Source: Enterobacterales bacterium CwR94
GTDB lineage: Bacteria; Pseudomonadota; Gammaproteobacteria; Enterobacterales; Enterobacteriaceae
Length of the DNA: 64,000 nucleotides
Direction of reading: 5' to 3'
Assembly: GCA_002837195.1 (NCBI GenBank)
Contig: KZ478060.1
Location: 160,130-224,129 of the forward strand
Shown here: positions 8,174 through 16,321 of the stretch, piece by piece
Layout: each line of letters starts with the position of its first letter
Position numbering within the stretch: position 1 is the first letter of the stretch
Position numbers and translations under genes: made by a program
Notes under the pieces: generated by a model
What the model was told of the DNA's origin: nothing
Seen by the model: only the letters and a program-made list of their open reading frames with translations
Databases searched by the model: none

Positions 8174-9391
8174 TTAGCCTTTTGCGGGGGCTAAATCTTT
8201 CACATCTGCCGGATGTTCACCCATCTGCAAATGCAGGCGCTGACCGGTATACGGCGAATGGCGGGCCACCACGTCCATATTCAGCTCGACACCCAATCCC
8301 GGCTCGCTGGACGGAATAATATAGCCGTCTTCCCACGCGATAGGGCGTTTCAGTATGTCACTGTGGAAGCCTCCCCAGGTCCCGATGCTTTCCTGAATCA
8401 GAAAGTTGGGCGTACAGGCAGCCAGTTGAATGCTGGCGGCGGCGCCGACCGGGCCGTTGTACAGATGCGGGGCGATTTGGGCAGCGTGTACTTCTGCCAG
8501 CGTGGTTATTTTCTTGGCTTCCAGCAAACCGCCGACGCGCGCAACGTTCAGTTGCAGAATGCTGGCGGCACCGGCTTGTAACAACTGGTGGAACTCATAT
8601 TTTGTGGTCAGGCGCTCACCGGCGGCGATCGGGATTGACGTATGGCGAGCCACGTTGCCCATCGCCTCTGGCTGACCTGGCGGCACCGGCTCTTCAAACC
8701 ACAGCGGATCGTATTTCTCCAGCCGCTTCGCCAGACGAATGGCAGAGGACGGCACCATCTGCCCGTGGGTACCAAACAGGAGATCGGCTTTGCTGCCCAC
8801 GGCTTCGCGGATGCGTTTACAGAACAGCTCGCAGCGGTCCAACACTTCCAGCGACAGTTGATGCCCGGACCAGGCCGTATAGGGGCCTGCCGGATCAAAC
8901 TTGACGGCGGTAAAGCCCTTACGCACGTTCTCGGCTGCACAATCGGCGGCCAAGTCCGGGTCGTCATAGTCATACTCGCCGTGACGGTTCACCGGATACA
9001 AATAGGTATAAGATCGCAGACGCGGTTGAACCAGACCGCCCAGCAATTGATAAACCGGTTTATTGGCTGCCTTGCCAATAATGTCCCAGCACGCCATTTC
9101 CAATCCGCTCACCACGCCCATCATGGTGAGGTCAGGGCGCTGCGTGAAGCCACTGGAGTACGCCTGACGAAACAGGCGTTCAGTGTGGTGCGGATCCTGA
9201 TTAAGCAGATAGCGTTCAAACACATCATTGATCACCGGTACCATGGCGTCAGGATGGAAGGTGGCTGCGTAGATTTCTCCCACGCCTTCGATGCCGTCAT
9301 CGGTCTTCAGCTTCACAAACAACCAGTACATACCACCCAGATGCGGCGGTGGGACGGCAACAACGTGTGTTTCCATTGAAATGACTTTCAT
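8174..9391 (-). CDS. Enolase-superfamily (mandelate racemase subgroup) sugar-acid enzyme
   Basis: A 405-residue member of the mandelate racemase/muconate lactonising family, which abstracts a proton alpha to a carboxylate in dehydration, racemisation or cycloisomerisation of sugar acids. The N-terminal capping domain spans about 1-125, followed by a barrel with VKFDP (Lys164), WFEEP (metal ligand Glu near 233), AGER (Glu near 259) and APH (His309). At the first metal-ligand strand the protein reads LLFGTHGQM, with no Asp where DxN or DFHGR is usual. I recall related sequences with this strand, so it is probably a subfamily trait. The start overlaps the stop of the upstream MFS gene by 1 nt (TGATG), so the two are translationally coupled. 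The substrate is not known; an aldonate or aldarate is likely. Confidence 0.78.
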   Translation of the reverse strand: MKVISMETHVVAVPPPHLGGMYWLFVKLKTDDGIEGVGEIYAATFHPDAMVPVINDVFERYLLNQDPHHTERLFRQAYSSGFTQRPDLTMMGVVSGLEMACWDIIGKAANKPVYQLLGGLVQPRLRSYTYLYPVNRHGEYDYDDPDLAADCAAENVRKGFTAVKFDPAGPYTAWSGHQLSLEVLDRCELFCKRIREAVGSKADLLFGTHGQMVPSSAIRLAKRLEKYDPLWFEEPVPPGQPEAMGNVARHTSIPIAAGERLTTKYEFHQLLQAGAASILQLNVARVGGLLEAKKITTLAEVHAAQIAPHLYNGPVGAAASIQLAACTPNFLIQESIGTWGGFHSDILKRPIAWEDGYIIPSSEPGLGVELNMDVVARHSPYTGQRLHLQMGEHPADVKDLAPAKG

Positions 9392-10701
9392 CAGGCTTCC
9401 TTATTGGGTTTAAAGCGAACGTGCAAACGCCAGGCACCGAAGGCACCACATAACGTAATAAAAACGATATAGCTAAAGAACAGGCGGTATCCCTGGGCAC
9501 CAGGGAAATGCTGGGTGAGGTAGCCACTTAACAGCGGCAGATAGATATCTGGAGAGTAGCCGACGACCGACACCAGACCGATGGCTAATCCCGTGCAGTG
9601 CGGCGGAATATCACACCTGTCCAGCAGCGCCCAGTACAGGCCACGTACGGCATAGGCGAACATGCCCACCAACAAGACAAAGGCAATCAGCGCGACGTGG
9701 GGAATGCCAGCAGGCAGCAAAATCAACCCGCTCACGCCCAACGCACCGGACACCAGCACGCCACACAGCACCCCGGCCCGCGACGTCTTATCGGCCAGCC
9801 AGCCGCCGCCGATGCCGCCAATCGGGCGCATCCACATTTTGCCAGCGGTGATAAATGCTGCCATTGCGGCAGGCACGCCGTATTCAGGGGTGCGCAGGTA
9901 AGCGGAGAAATTATAGGTAGACCAAAAGAGTTGGTAACCGCAGAACACCACGCTGGTCAGCAACCAGAGGTTGGGTTTTGCCGCGAGCGTTTTTAAATCC
10001 TGCCACAGGTTGCTGTTGCGCGCGGCGACGCGATGCTGGCGCTGAGCGGTCGACGGATCGCGGATAAAAACCAAAATAACTGCCAGCGTGATGCACAGCG
10101 TGGCATACAGCATGATCACGCGGCGAAACCCGGCTTGTTCAAAACCCTGCGAGGCATACCAGCCAAAGATCGCCACGGCGATGGTGGCCAGTGAGGCTTC
10201 AACCAGACCGCGTCCTCCATCGAGAATACCGAAAAAGCGCCCGCGTTCAGTGGGCAATGCAATGGCACCGACGCGCTTGATGACCGCAGACCAGAAGGTC
10301 AAGCCGGTGCTTAAGCCCCAACAGGCAAAAATCAGCAGCAACAGATGAAACGGTGGCTGGCTGGCGTATAAAAAGCCCAGCAAACCGGTCGCAAACAAGG
10401 AAAAGCAAATCAGAATGCGCGGGGCCACGCGATCGGCCAGCCAGCCACTCGGTAAGTAGCTCAGCACAAACACCGTACCCAGCGTTGAATAGAGCTGGCC
10501 GAGTTCGAGATCGTTAATGGAAAAATAGGCCACCATGGTGGGCTGATAATACTGACGCAGGTACAGCAGGGGATAGATGGTTCCGGCGGCCAACACCACC
10601 AGCGCCAGTTGAAACCAGCGCTGCCTTGCGCTCAGTGCGGTGGAGGTGGACGTTTCGGTGGTGTAAGGCTTCTCATGTGCGGAGGAGGTGCTGTCTGTCA
10701 T
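9391..10701 (-). CDS. MFS transporter, probable sugar-acid carrier
   Basis: A 436-residue inner-membrane carrier with about 12 predicted transmembrane helices after a Ser/Thr-rich N-terminal tail of about 25 residues. The loop 2-3 motif GWLADRVAPR and its second-half counterpart GGWLADKTSRAG are both present. It resembles the YihN-like group of enterobacterial MFS proteins, for which substrates are poorly defined. It is the first gene of a two-gene operon with the enolase-superfamily enzyme, which points to the same organic acid as substrate. A palindromic operator candidate lies about 75 bp upstream of the ATG. Confidence 0.82.
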   Translation of the reverse strand: MTDSTSSAHEKPYTTETSTSTALSARQRWFQLALVVLAAGTIYPLLYLRQYYQPTMVAYFSINDLELGQLYSTLGTVFVLSYLPSGWLADRVAPRILICFSLFATGLLGFLYASQPPFHLLLLIFACWGLSTGLTFWSAVIKRVGAIALPTERGRFFGILDGGRGLVEASLATIAVAIFGWYASQGFEQAGFRRVIMLYATLCITLAVILVFIRDPSTAQRQHRVAARNSNLWQDLKTLAAKPNLWLLTSVVFCGYQLFWSTYNFSAYLRTPEYGVPAAMAAFITAGKMWMRPIGGIGGGWLADKTSRAGVLCGVLVSGALGVSGLILLPAGIPHVALIAFVLLVGMFAYAVRGLYWALLDRCDIPPHCTGLAIGLVSVVGYSPDIYLPLLSGYLTQHFPGAQGYRLFFSYIVFITLCGAFGAWRLHVRFKPNKEA

Positions 10702-10755
10702 GGCCTGTCCTTGCTAGATGAAAGAAGTGAACCGCTGTTTTATTTCTTTCAGAAG

Positions 10756-10786
10756 GTAGATGAGCGTCTACTTTATTGCTAGCAAT
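10756..10786. promoter_or_regulatory. Palindromic operator candidate upstream of MFS-enolase operon
   Basis: Two adjacent dyads: GTAGA-N6-TCTAC (10756-10771) and the perfect 12-bp palindrome ATTGCTAGCAAT (10775-10786). The half site ATTGCTAG recurs as an inverted pair upstream of the ABC transporter operon at 20872-20904. A TTG-N4-CAA core suits a FadR-type GntR protein. The GntR gene at 13479 is a plausible but unproven binder. Confidence 0.5.
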
Positions 10787-10981
10787 CTAAGGTGGGATGT
10801 TAATGAAATGTGAAGTGAAGCGATTAGGGTTTGTTTGGTGTTGTATCACGTAAAATATACTGTGAAGTGGATCTAAATTTGACTTAAACGTGCTCATTTT
10901 TCGGTCAGCCTCGTAGAATTTGCACCCGATTTTGCCACTCCCTTATGCATCTGCTGATATGCCTGAAAAGAGGAATCAAGC

Positions 10982-11317
10982 ATGCAGAGACAGCAGGGTG
11001 CACGTTGCCGCTCATTACGTAATCATCCCACAGAGGCCGAACGGTATTTATGGCGAAGCCTGCGCGGCAGGCAACTCGCGGGGGAAAAATTTCGGCGTCA
11101 GGTCGCTATCAGTTGTTGGATCGCCGACTTCGCCTGTTTGCGTTGTAGGTTGGTGGTTGAGCTTGATGGTGGTGAGCACGACAGGGTGAAAGACCAGATG
11201 AGAGATAGCTTGATGGCGAAGCAGGGATGGCGCGTATTGCGATTTTGGAACAATGATGTTTTGCAGAATACCTCAGGGGTACTGGCGGTTATTTTGCAGG
11301 AGATTGAGAAAGGTTAG
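10982..11317 (+). CDS. DUF559 endonuclease-fold protein
   Basis: A 111-residue protein of the DUF559 family, which has the Vsr-like/PD-(D/E)XK nuclease fold. Diagnostic stretches are RNHPTEAERYLWRSLRGRQL, GEKFRRQVAI, LVVELDGGEHD and GWRVLRFWNNDVLQN. The E-L-D and downstream acidic residues would form the active site. The ATG at 10982 has GAGGA 8 nt upstream. The family usually reads IGxYIVDFVC where this copy reads ISCWIADFAC. The gene is immediately followed by G/C-rich direct repeats. The biological role of DUF559 proteins is not established. Confidence 0.8.
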   Translation: MQRQQGARCRSLRNHPTEAERYLWRSLRGRQLAGEKFRRQVAISCWIADFACLRCRLVVELDGGEHDRVKDQMRDSLMAKQGWRVLRFWNNDVLQNTSGVLAVILQEIEKG

Positions 11318-11381
11318 GAGCCGTCTGTCCCCCTCCCAACCCTCCCCCGCAAGCAGGGGAGGGCTTTTCCACTCACCCATT

Positions 11382-11537
11382 CTTCCCGCAAGCAGGGAGG
11401 GCTTTCTTCTCCCCCTCCCGTTTACGGGAGGGGCCTGGGGGGAGGGACAAACCGCGCTACTTCCCACAGGCAAGGGAGGGCTTTCTTCTCCCCCTCCCGT
11501 AAACGGGAGGGGGTTGGGGGAGGGACAAACCGCACTA
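11382..11537. repeat. Tandem G/C-rich hairpin repeats after the DUF559 gene
   Basis: Two near-identical units of about 77 bp, at 11382-11458 and 11461-11537. Each contains GGGAGGGCTTTCTTCT, a hairpin of CCCCTCCCG with CGGGAGGGG around a 4-nt loop (11412-11433 and 11491-11512), and GGGAGGGACAAACCGC. A partial third unit lies at about 11329-11370. They look like dispersed bacterial palindromic repeats. The long frames through them are compositional artefacts. Confidence 0.75.
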
Positions 11538-11603
11538 ATCTAAAACCGCACCATCCCCCGAGTCAGACAAATTAACTACTTAAATAAACCAAACCAGAAT
11601 AAT

Positions 11604-11696
11604 TAAAGTAAGCGAATAATTCGGAGCATAAGGAATACGCGAAATATCCCTTTCTGAGATCATCATCCGGCGTTATCAAGCGGGAGACAGCGACGG
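11604..11696 (+). pseudogene. Truncated duplicate of GNAT promoter and 5' end
   Basis: 93 bp that align without gaps to 12873-12965, the upstream region and first 17 to 18 codons of the acetyltransferase gene at 12913. The start codon of this copy is ATA instead of ATG, and similarity stops after CAGCGACGG. It is a non-functional fragment. With its partner it forms a direct repeat around the glycosyltransferase gene. Confidence 0.8.
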
Positions 11697-11751
11697 AGCT
11701 GAAGGGCTTTAAAACCAGTGTTAGGCGTATTTGGACATTAAAAAGGAGATG

Positions 11752-12438
11752 TTAATAAGAACCGTAATAACGCATCTCCTCCATGGAGCGGGTGAAATCC
11801 GATGTCCCATCATACTCTCCGCCACGTATATCACTTTTACCTGGCCGCTGATAGCCCGCATTGGGATAAATGCCGAACCAGTGATCTGTTTCCATCAGTT
11901 TTATCCAGTTTGAATCCAGGCCCAATTCATAAGTACCCTCTTCAAGGCCCTGGATGGTCTCAGCATAATTAGCAATCAGTGTGTCGTAATAGTGTGCGTT
12001 GACAATATAACTGTTAGCACAGTACGCAAATTTTACGCGCAGCAACGATTCATCAACGGAGTTAACGATAAAGTAACTTGCAGCCAGAAAGGCGACGTCC
12101 CAATGAAGCGCGTCAAGTTTATTAAAAAAAGCGTGGATGGCGGCGGGCAGCGTTTGATGATCATTAAAGGCCATATCATCTTCCAGCACTAAGACATTAC
12201 GCCATTTTTCCTGACGGGCCATCTCCAGCACGGCTTTGTGCGATTTTACACAGCCCAGTGTTCCCTCTTTAAAGCCGCGACAATCAGAGACGGAAATGGC
12301 CTCGAAGCGCTGAATTTTATCTTCGGGTATGGCGAGGCGTTGTAGTTCTTTTCTTATTTGGATATCCCGGTCGTGTCTTTCACGCAGATTAATGTACACC
12401 ACACGATCAATTAAAGCCCAATTCCATTTATTTTCCAT
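11752..12438 (-). CDS. Glycosyltransferase family 25 protein
   Basis: A 228-residue GT25 (LOS-biosynthesis type) transferase, expected to add a sugar, often galactose, to lipooligosaccharide or another surface glycan at the cytoplasmic face of the inner membrane. The N-terminus VVYINLRERHDRD is the family opening. GCVKSHKAVLEMA near residue 62 and the metal-binding NVLVLEDDMAF near 81-91 follow. The C-terminus contains YPNAGYQRPGKSDI. The gene is isolated, AT-richer than its neighbours and lies between two copies of a 93-bp repeat, so it looks acquired. No lipopolysaccharide genes are nearby. Confidence 0.82.
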   Translation of the reverse strand: MENKWNWALIDRVVYINLRERHDRDIQIRKELQRLAIPEDKIQRFEAISVSDCRGFKEGTLGCVKSHKAVLEMARQEKWRNVLVLEDDMAFNDHQTLPAAIHAFFNKLDALHWDVAFLAASYFIVNSVDESLLRVKFAYCANSYIVNAHYYDTLIANYAETIQGLEEGTYELGLDSNWIKLMETDHWFGIYPNAGYQRPGKSDIRGGEYDGTSDFTRSMEEMRYYGSY

Positions 12439-12872
12439 AAAAACCCTTTCGCGTCATCGTTAAAAATAATTAACACGGGGAATGGGGCGGTGCAATGATG
12501 TGCCTGTGTGAAATGCAGGGATTAATACAACTTAAGAAAATGATTTGTTAGCTAATTTTATTTTCTGATGCGTAATCGCAATCCAGTAAGTTAATTCTTA
12601 ACACAGGCGGCTTTGATACGCCTTCATGGATCGCGCAACTCTCCTACCTTAAAAAGGCCGACGAAATCAGAACGTCGCCATTTTCGACTCAACTATCCGC
12701 GCGGCGAATAGCGGGAGGAGACACGCTACATACGGGTGATGAGGCAGAATCGTGCTACCTGACAAATACGCGTGCATAAGCGTGCGTTCAGGCGGCATGA
12801 AGAATATTTTTCTAAGAATCTGGTTATTCGGTCAGAGGAATTAATTATTTGAATACGCATGACAAGTATGAC
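12439..12872. other. Intergenic region with no supported gene
   Basis: About 430 bp. The AT-rich half near the glycosyltransferase start (12439-12600) probably holds its promoter. At about 12600-12777 one forward frame is open for some 60 codons without a plausible start, ending at TAA. It may be a gene remnant, but I do not recognise it. Confidence 0.4.
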
Positions 12873-12965
12873 TAAAGTAAGCGGTTAATTCGGAGAATAA
12901 GGAATACGCGAAATGTCCCTTTCTGAAATCATCATTCGGCGTTATCAAGCGGGAGACAGCGACGG
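12873..12965 (+). repeat. Intact copy of the 93-bp direct repeat
   Basis: Covers the promoter-proximal region and first codons of the GNAT gene. The partner copy is at 11604-11696, 1269 bp upstream in the same orientation. Confidence 0.8.
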
Positions 12966-13413
12966 TATTGTTAACGTCATCGTGCCGATTCAGGTGGCAG
13001 AGTTTGGTATTGCCATCACCGCAGAACAGCAACCCGACTTACGTGATATTGAAGCGTTCTATCAACGCGGCAGCGGTGACTTCTGGGTGGCAGAGCATGC
13101 GGGCGACATTGTGGGCTGTATTGCGCTGAAAGACATCGGTGATGGGCAGTGTGCGTTGCGCAAAATGTTTGTTGCCGCCGCCTATCGCGGTCGAGATTAC
13201 GGCATTGCTGCCCGGTTATTAAGTGCCTTGCTGGAGCATGCGCGACGCAGCGGCGTGCAGGATATTTTTCTGGGCACCACGGCACAATTTCTTGCCGCCC
13301 ACCGCTTTTATGAAAAACACGGTTTTCAGGAAGTGGCGGTGGAAACGTTACCCAGCAGCTTCCCAATAATGAAAGTCGACAGCAAGTTCTACCACTGGTC
13401 TTTTTACGCCTAA
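12913..13413 (+). CDS. GNAT family N-acetyltransferase
   Basis: A 166-residue acetyltransferase that would move an acetyl group from acetyl-CoA to an amine of an unknown acceptor. The fold is visible as FWVAEHAGDIVGCIALKDI (beta 2-4), LRKMFVAAAYRGRDYGIAARL (acetyl-CoA binding, the R/Q-x-x-G-x-G/A region) and FYEKHGFQEV near the C-terminus. The start lies within the 93-bp repeat and is preceded by AAGGAATACGCGAA, an acceptable ribosome site. It is followed 65 bp later by a GntR regulator in the same direction. Confidence 0.82.
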   Translation: MSLSEIIIRRYQAGDSDGIVNVIVPIQVAEFGIAITAEQQPDLRDIEAFYQRGSGDFWVAEHAGDIVGCIALKDIGDGQCALRKMFVAAAYRGRDYGIAARLLSALLEHARRSGVQDIFLGTTAQFLAAHRFYEKHGFQEVAVETLPSSFPIMKVDSKFYHWSFYA

Positions 13414-13478
13414 CCCATTCTTTACAGACTATTCTGGGTGCTAAGATAGACCGTTCAGTCAACTACTACGAGGTCAGA

Positions 13479-14168
13479 ATGGGTCAGGTTGCCACCGCAA
13501 AGCAGCGAGAAATTCAGCGCATTGTTGAGGCGTTGTCGGTTGCCATTGCGCAGCATCGGCTACAGCCCGGTGCGCGGCTGGTGGAAGCACAAATTGTTGA
13601 CGCCCTGTCTGCCAACCGAAATCACGTGCAGTCTGCGCTGCAGCGTTTGGCGCTACAGCACATTGTCACCATTGAGCCAAATCGCGGTGCGATGGTGGCA
13701 CAGCCAGAAGCACGTGAAGCGCGAGAGATTTTTATTGCCCGTCGCGCGATTGAGAGCGCAATTGTCGCCTCGATTACCCCTGAGCAGATGGCGCACTTTG
13801 CAACAGAGCTTGACGCGCAGCAGGCCGCAGAACGCACCGCGACAGGGTTAGAAGATCGCCGGGATATCGTGCGGGAACTCTGCGCATTTCACCTGTTACT
13901 GGCAAAAGTGAGTGGCAATAAGGTGCTGGGAGAAATTCTCGCTAACCTGATGGTACGCAGTTCACTGATTGTTTCCCTGTACCAGCGCAATGATGTGCCA
14001 GCGTGTCAGTGTGCGGAACACGGGGCTATTTTGGCGGCGTTACAGCGCGGCGATACTCAGGAAGCGCAGCAAGTCATGCTGACCCATTTGAATGCGCTGG
14101 AAGCGGAGTTAGATCTTAGCGAAGCAGCACCTGGCGCAATGTCACTGCACCAGGCGCTGGTGGGATAA
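13479..14168 (+). CDS. GntR/FadR-family transcriptional regulator
   Basis: A 229-residue repressor-type regulator. The N-terminal winged helix (about 10-75) contains LVEAQIVDALSANRNHVQSA and the wing PNRGAMVAQP. The rest is an FCD ligand domain with AREIFIARRAIESAIV, HLLLAKVSGNKVL and CAEHGAILAALQRGD, whose Asp/His residues often bind a metal-carboxylate ligand. No target is certain. Two inverted ATTGCTAG sites upstream of the MFS-enolase and ABC transporter operons have the symmetry expected for this class, and this is the nearest GntR gene. I saw no such site at its own promoter. Confidence 0.82.
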   Translation: MGQVATAKQREIQRIVEALSVAIAQHRLQPGARLVEAQIVDALSANRNHVQSALQRLALQHIVTIEPNRGAMVAQPEAREAREIFIARRAIESAIVASITPEQMAHFATELDAQQAAERTATGLEDRRDIVRELCAFHLLLAKVSGNKVLGEILANLMVRSSLIVSLYQRNDVPACQCAEHGAILAALQRGDTQEAQQVMLTHLNALEAELDLSEAAPGAMSLHQALVG

Positions 14169-14175
14169 TCGGCGG

Positions 14176-14209
14176 ATGTGCTGTGGATGCCTCGGTGGCA
14201 ACAGCACAT
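14176..14209. terminator. Inverted repeat between convergent GntR and rclC-like genes
   Basis: ATGTGCTGT and ACAGCACAT flank a 16-nt loop that itself contains GCC and GGC. No clear T run is present, so it is only a possible bidirectional terminator. Confidence 0.4.
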
Positions 14210-14655
14210 TATTCAACGCGACAACCCGTGGCTGATAACGTCTTATAGCGCAGCAGATCCTGCTTGAGCAGTGTTAATCCGGCTCCCACCAACAAAATAT
14301 CTTTAATAATAAAGCTGTCGAGTTCATCGAGTTGCGGTAACAGGCTCAGCGTCACAACGCCTGTTGCTACCGTCATGACGGCGCCGAAAATGCCCGGTAA
14401 CGGATGGCGAAAACCCAGGATTAAGGCAATAAAGGTTAACGTCTCAGCCGCTCCTAAGAAATAACTGCCACCGTGCACGCCAAATAAGGTGTAAAGAATA
14501 TTAAGCCAGGTGGAGGATATTAGCGGTTGCAGCGCCTGTACTTCAAATTCGAACCATTTAAAAGTGCCAAACAAGGCAAAAATAAAGATAACCGAAAGCC
14601 GCAACATAATGCTGTCGAGGGTGGATTGTGTAAAACGATCAATTAACATTTTCAT
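14209..14655 (-). CDS. rclC: RclC/YkgB-like DUF417 membrane protein
   Basis: A 148-residue inner-membrane protein of the DUF417 family with four likely transmembrane segments (about 18-35, 60-80, 83-103, 112-130). Family-typical stretches are FALFGTFKWFEFE, VHGGSYFLGAAET and LPQLDELDSFIIKD. In Escherichia coli the relative RclC belongs to the reactive-chlorine response rclABC. This copy is shorter than RclC (about 197 residues). It is transcribed after an rclB-like gene across a 52-bp gap containing a hairpin. The reductase gene rclA and regulator rclR are not in the window. The name is by family and synteny only. Confidence 0.7.
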   Translation of the reverse strand: MKMLIDRFTQSTLDSIMLRLSVIFIFALFGTFKWFEFEVQALQPLISSTWLNILYTLFGVHGGSYFLGAAETLTFIALILGFRHPLPGIFGAVMTVATGVVTLSLLPQLDELDSFIIKDILLVGAGLTLLKQDLLRYKTLSATGCRVE

Positions 14656-14674
14656 GAAGTCATCCTTAAAGCAA

Positions 14675-14701
14675 GGCGCATAACAGGTTGCGTTATGCGC
14701 C
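14675..14701 (-). promoter_or_regulatory. Intercistronic hairpin between rclB- and rclC-like genes
   Basis: A perfect 10-bp stem GGCGCATAAC / GTTATGCGCC with loop AGGTTGC. It may set the relative level of the two cistrons or be a REP-like element. There is no T run. Confidence 0.5.
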
Positions 14702-14707
14702 CATCAC

Positions 14708-14968
14708 TCAGCGATACAGCGTCGCATTGCCATTCAACAAATTATTCCCGGTAACACCGGTAATGCGATAACCCGTTGCGCCTGCTTCGCTGGCTTTCAT
14801 TTCCAACGCACTCTTTAATTGATCAAGGGTATAAGCCCCATTGGCGGTCACTACGCCAATTTTCATTGCGCTTTGTGCATCCTGGCGCGTTAATTCTTGT
14901 GCTGCCTGCGCACCGGTTACAACGGAGAGCGCGGCAATAGCAATCAGTGTGCGAAATGTTTTTTTCAT
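14708..14968 (-). CDS. rclB: RclB/YkgI-like DUF1471 periplasmic protein
   Basis: An 86-residue exported protein. The start at 14968 is preceded by AAGGAGAT and gives the signal peptide MKKTFRTLIAIAALSVVTGA with an AQA-AQ cleavage region. A longer frame from 15025 lacks these features. The mature part is a DUF1471 (YdgH/BhsA/McbA) domain ending GATGYRITGVTGNNLLNGNA. Proteins of this family are small periplasmic or outer-membrane-associated stress proteins. It forms an operon with the DUF417 gene downstream, as rclB and rclC do in Escherichia coli. Confidence 0.78.
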   Translation of the reverse strand: MKKTFRTLIAIAALSVVTGAQAAQELTRQDAQSAMKIGVVTANGAYTLDQLKSALEMKASEAGATGYRITGVTGNNLLNGNATLYR

Positions 14969-15070
14969 TTTTATCTCCTTAATATTGTTATTGATGCCGA
15001 TAACTATTTTCTCTGGTGTCGGCAAAAACAGAATAAGGAAACCGCAGACTGATTTCTATTCAACATAGTT

Positions 15071-16321
15071 TCACTGAGTTATCACATCCTTGTTAAGTGT
15101 GGCGGGAAACAGCGTGGCCTGCGGACGGAAAAAGGTTTGACGCCCTCGCTTAAAGCCGCGAATCGGCGGCGCAATTTGGGCGACGATCTGTTCACCACGC
15201 TGCACATCAAAAACGGTCATATCCGCCAGGCAACCGGGCGTCAGGCCGTAATCGGTCAGACGCAGTAACACTGCCGACTGGCTGGAGATCCACGATAAAC
15301 AACGTAGTAAATCGTCTGCGGTGCCGAGTTGGCGCACGTTGGCAAACAGATTGGCCTGGCGGACCAGCGACGCATCACCAAAGGGCGTAAACGGATTGGC
15401 AATGTTATTGGTGGAGAGCGAGCAGGTCACGCCGCAGCGTGCCAGCTCATCAATCGGTGCCACGCCGCGGGGTTGCAGCGCAAAGCGATCGCGGGCGGTC
15501 AGAAACAGATCGGTGGCGGGCAGGGCGGTGACCTGGACACCCGCCGCCGCCAATTGCGCACCCAGCGCGTGCAACGCCTCGCGATCCAACAGCGACAGCT
15601 TGGTCACGTGGCCCACGGTCACGCGGCCGCCCCACTGATGACGCCGCGTTTCGGCGATCACCGTTTCGATCAGGCGATTTTCCGGCAACAGATCGAAATC
15701 CAGATGAAAATCGAGATCCACGTTGTACTGCTGCGCCAGCGCAAACAGGCGTTGGATCTGTCCATGGGGATCGCTGTCGGTATACGGGCAGCCGCCGAGC
15801 AGATCGGCCCCTTGCGCCAGCGCTTCACACAGCAGCGCCTCGGTGCCGGGATTGTTTAACAGGCCTTCCTGCGGGAAAACGCAGAGTTGTAAATCCACGG
15901 CCCAGGCATAGTCCGCTTGCAAGCGGCGAATGGCGCGAAAGCCGGTTAAGCCTATCACCGGATCGATTTCGATATGCGTGCGCATGCGCGTGGTGCCTTG
16001 CACTATCGCCTGTTCCAGGACGCGAGCGCCGCGTTGGTAGACATCCTGTTCGGTAAAATGCGCTTTGGCACGCGCGGTTTCACTGATCGCCTCCGCCAGC
16101 GTGCCGGTTTGCTGGCAGCAGCGGTCAATAATACAGGCTTTATCCAAATGGATATGGGTCTCTAGCAGGCCCGGCAGCACCAGCGCGCCGTGAAAATCTA
16201 GCGTCTCGGTTTCAGTCATGCTGTGGCTGTGGCGGGCAACAAAGTGCTCACCTTCAATATGCAAGGTGTGCAGCCCCGGCTTATCCACAACGCGGGCATT
16301 GATAATAGTCAGTCGATTCAT
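15071..16321 (-). CDS. Cytosine-deaminase-like amidohydrolase
   Basis: A 416-residue metal-dependent hydrolase of the amidohydrolase superfamily, CodA-like branch, acting on a cyclic amidine or amide substrate in the cytoplasm. Metal ligands and catalytic positions are visible: ETHIHLDKA (near 54), HLDFDL (near 207), VGHVTKLS (near 237) and a terminal Asp region SLSTNNIANPF. The LPATDLFL segment is also CodA-like. The ATG overlaps the stop of the upstream ABC fusion gene by 4 nt (ATGA), so the enzyme probably processes the transporter's substrate. True cytosine, creatinine, isoguanine or another heterocycle cannot be told apart here. It is the last gene of the operon. Confidence 0.8.
   Translation of the reverse strand: MNRLTIINARVVDKPGLHTLHIEGEHFVARHSHSMTETETLDFHGALVLPGLLETHIHLDKACIIDRCCQQTGTLAEAISETARAKAHFTEQDVYQRGARVLEQAIVQGTTRMRTHIEIDPVIGLTGFRAIRRLQADYAWAVDLQLCVFPQEGLLNNPGTEALLCEALAQGADLLGGCPYTDSDPHGQIQRLFALAQQYNVDLDFHLDFDLLPENRLIETVIAETRRHQWGGRVTVGHVTKLSLLDREALHALGAQLAAAGVQVTALPATDLFLTARDRFALQPRGVAPIDELARCGVTCSLSTNNIANPFTPFGDASLVRQANLFANVRQLGTADDLLRCLSWISSQSAVLLRLTDYGLTPGCLADMTVFDVQRGEQIVAQIAPPIRGFKRGRQTFFRPQATLFPATLNKDVITQ

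Noticed and set aside
8642-9379. 245-codon open frame opposite the enolase-superfamily gene
   Set aside because: Antisense shadow; no recognisable motif.
11253-11543. Open frames through the repeat region after DUF559
   Set aside because: Composition is created by the G/C-rich direct repeats; the translation is low complexity.
15329-15859. 176-codon frame opposite the amidohydrolase
   Set aside because: Antisense shadow of a well-supported gene.
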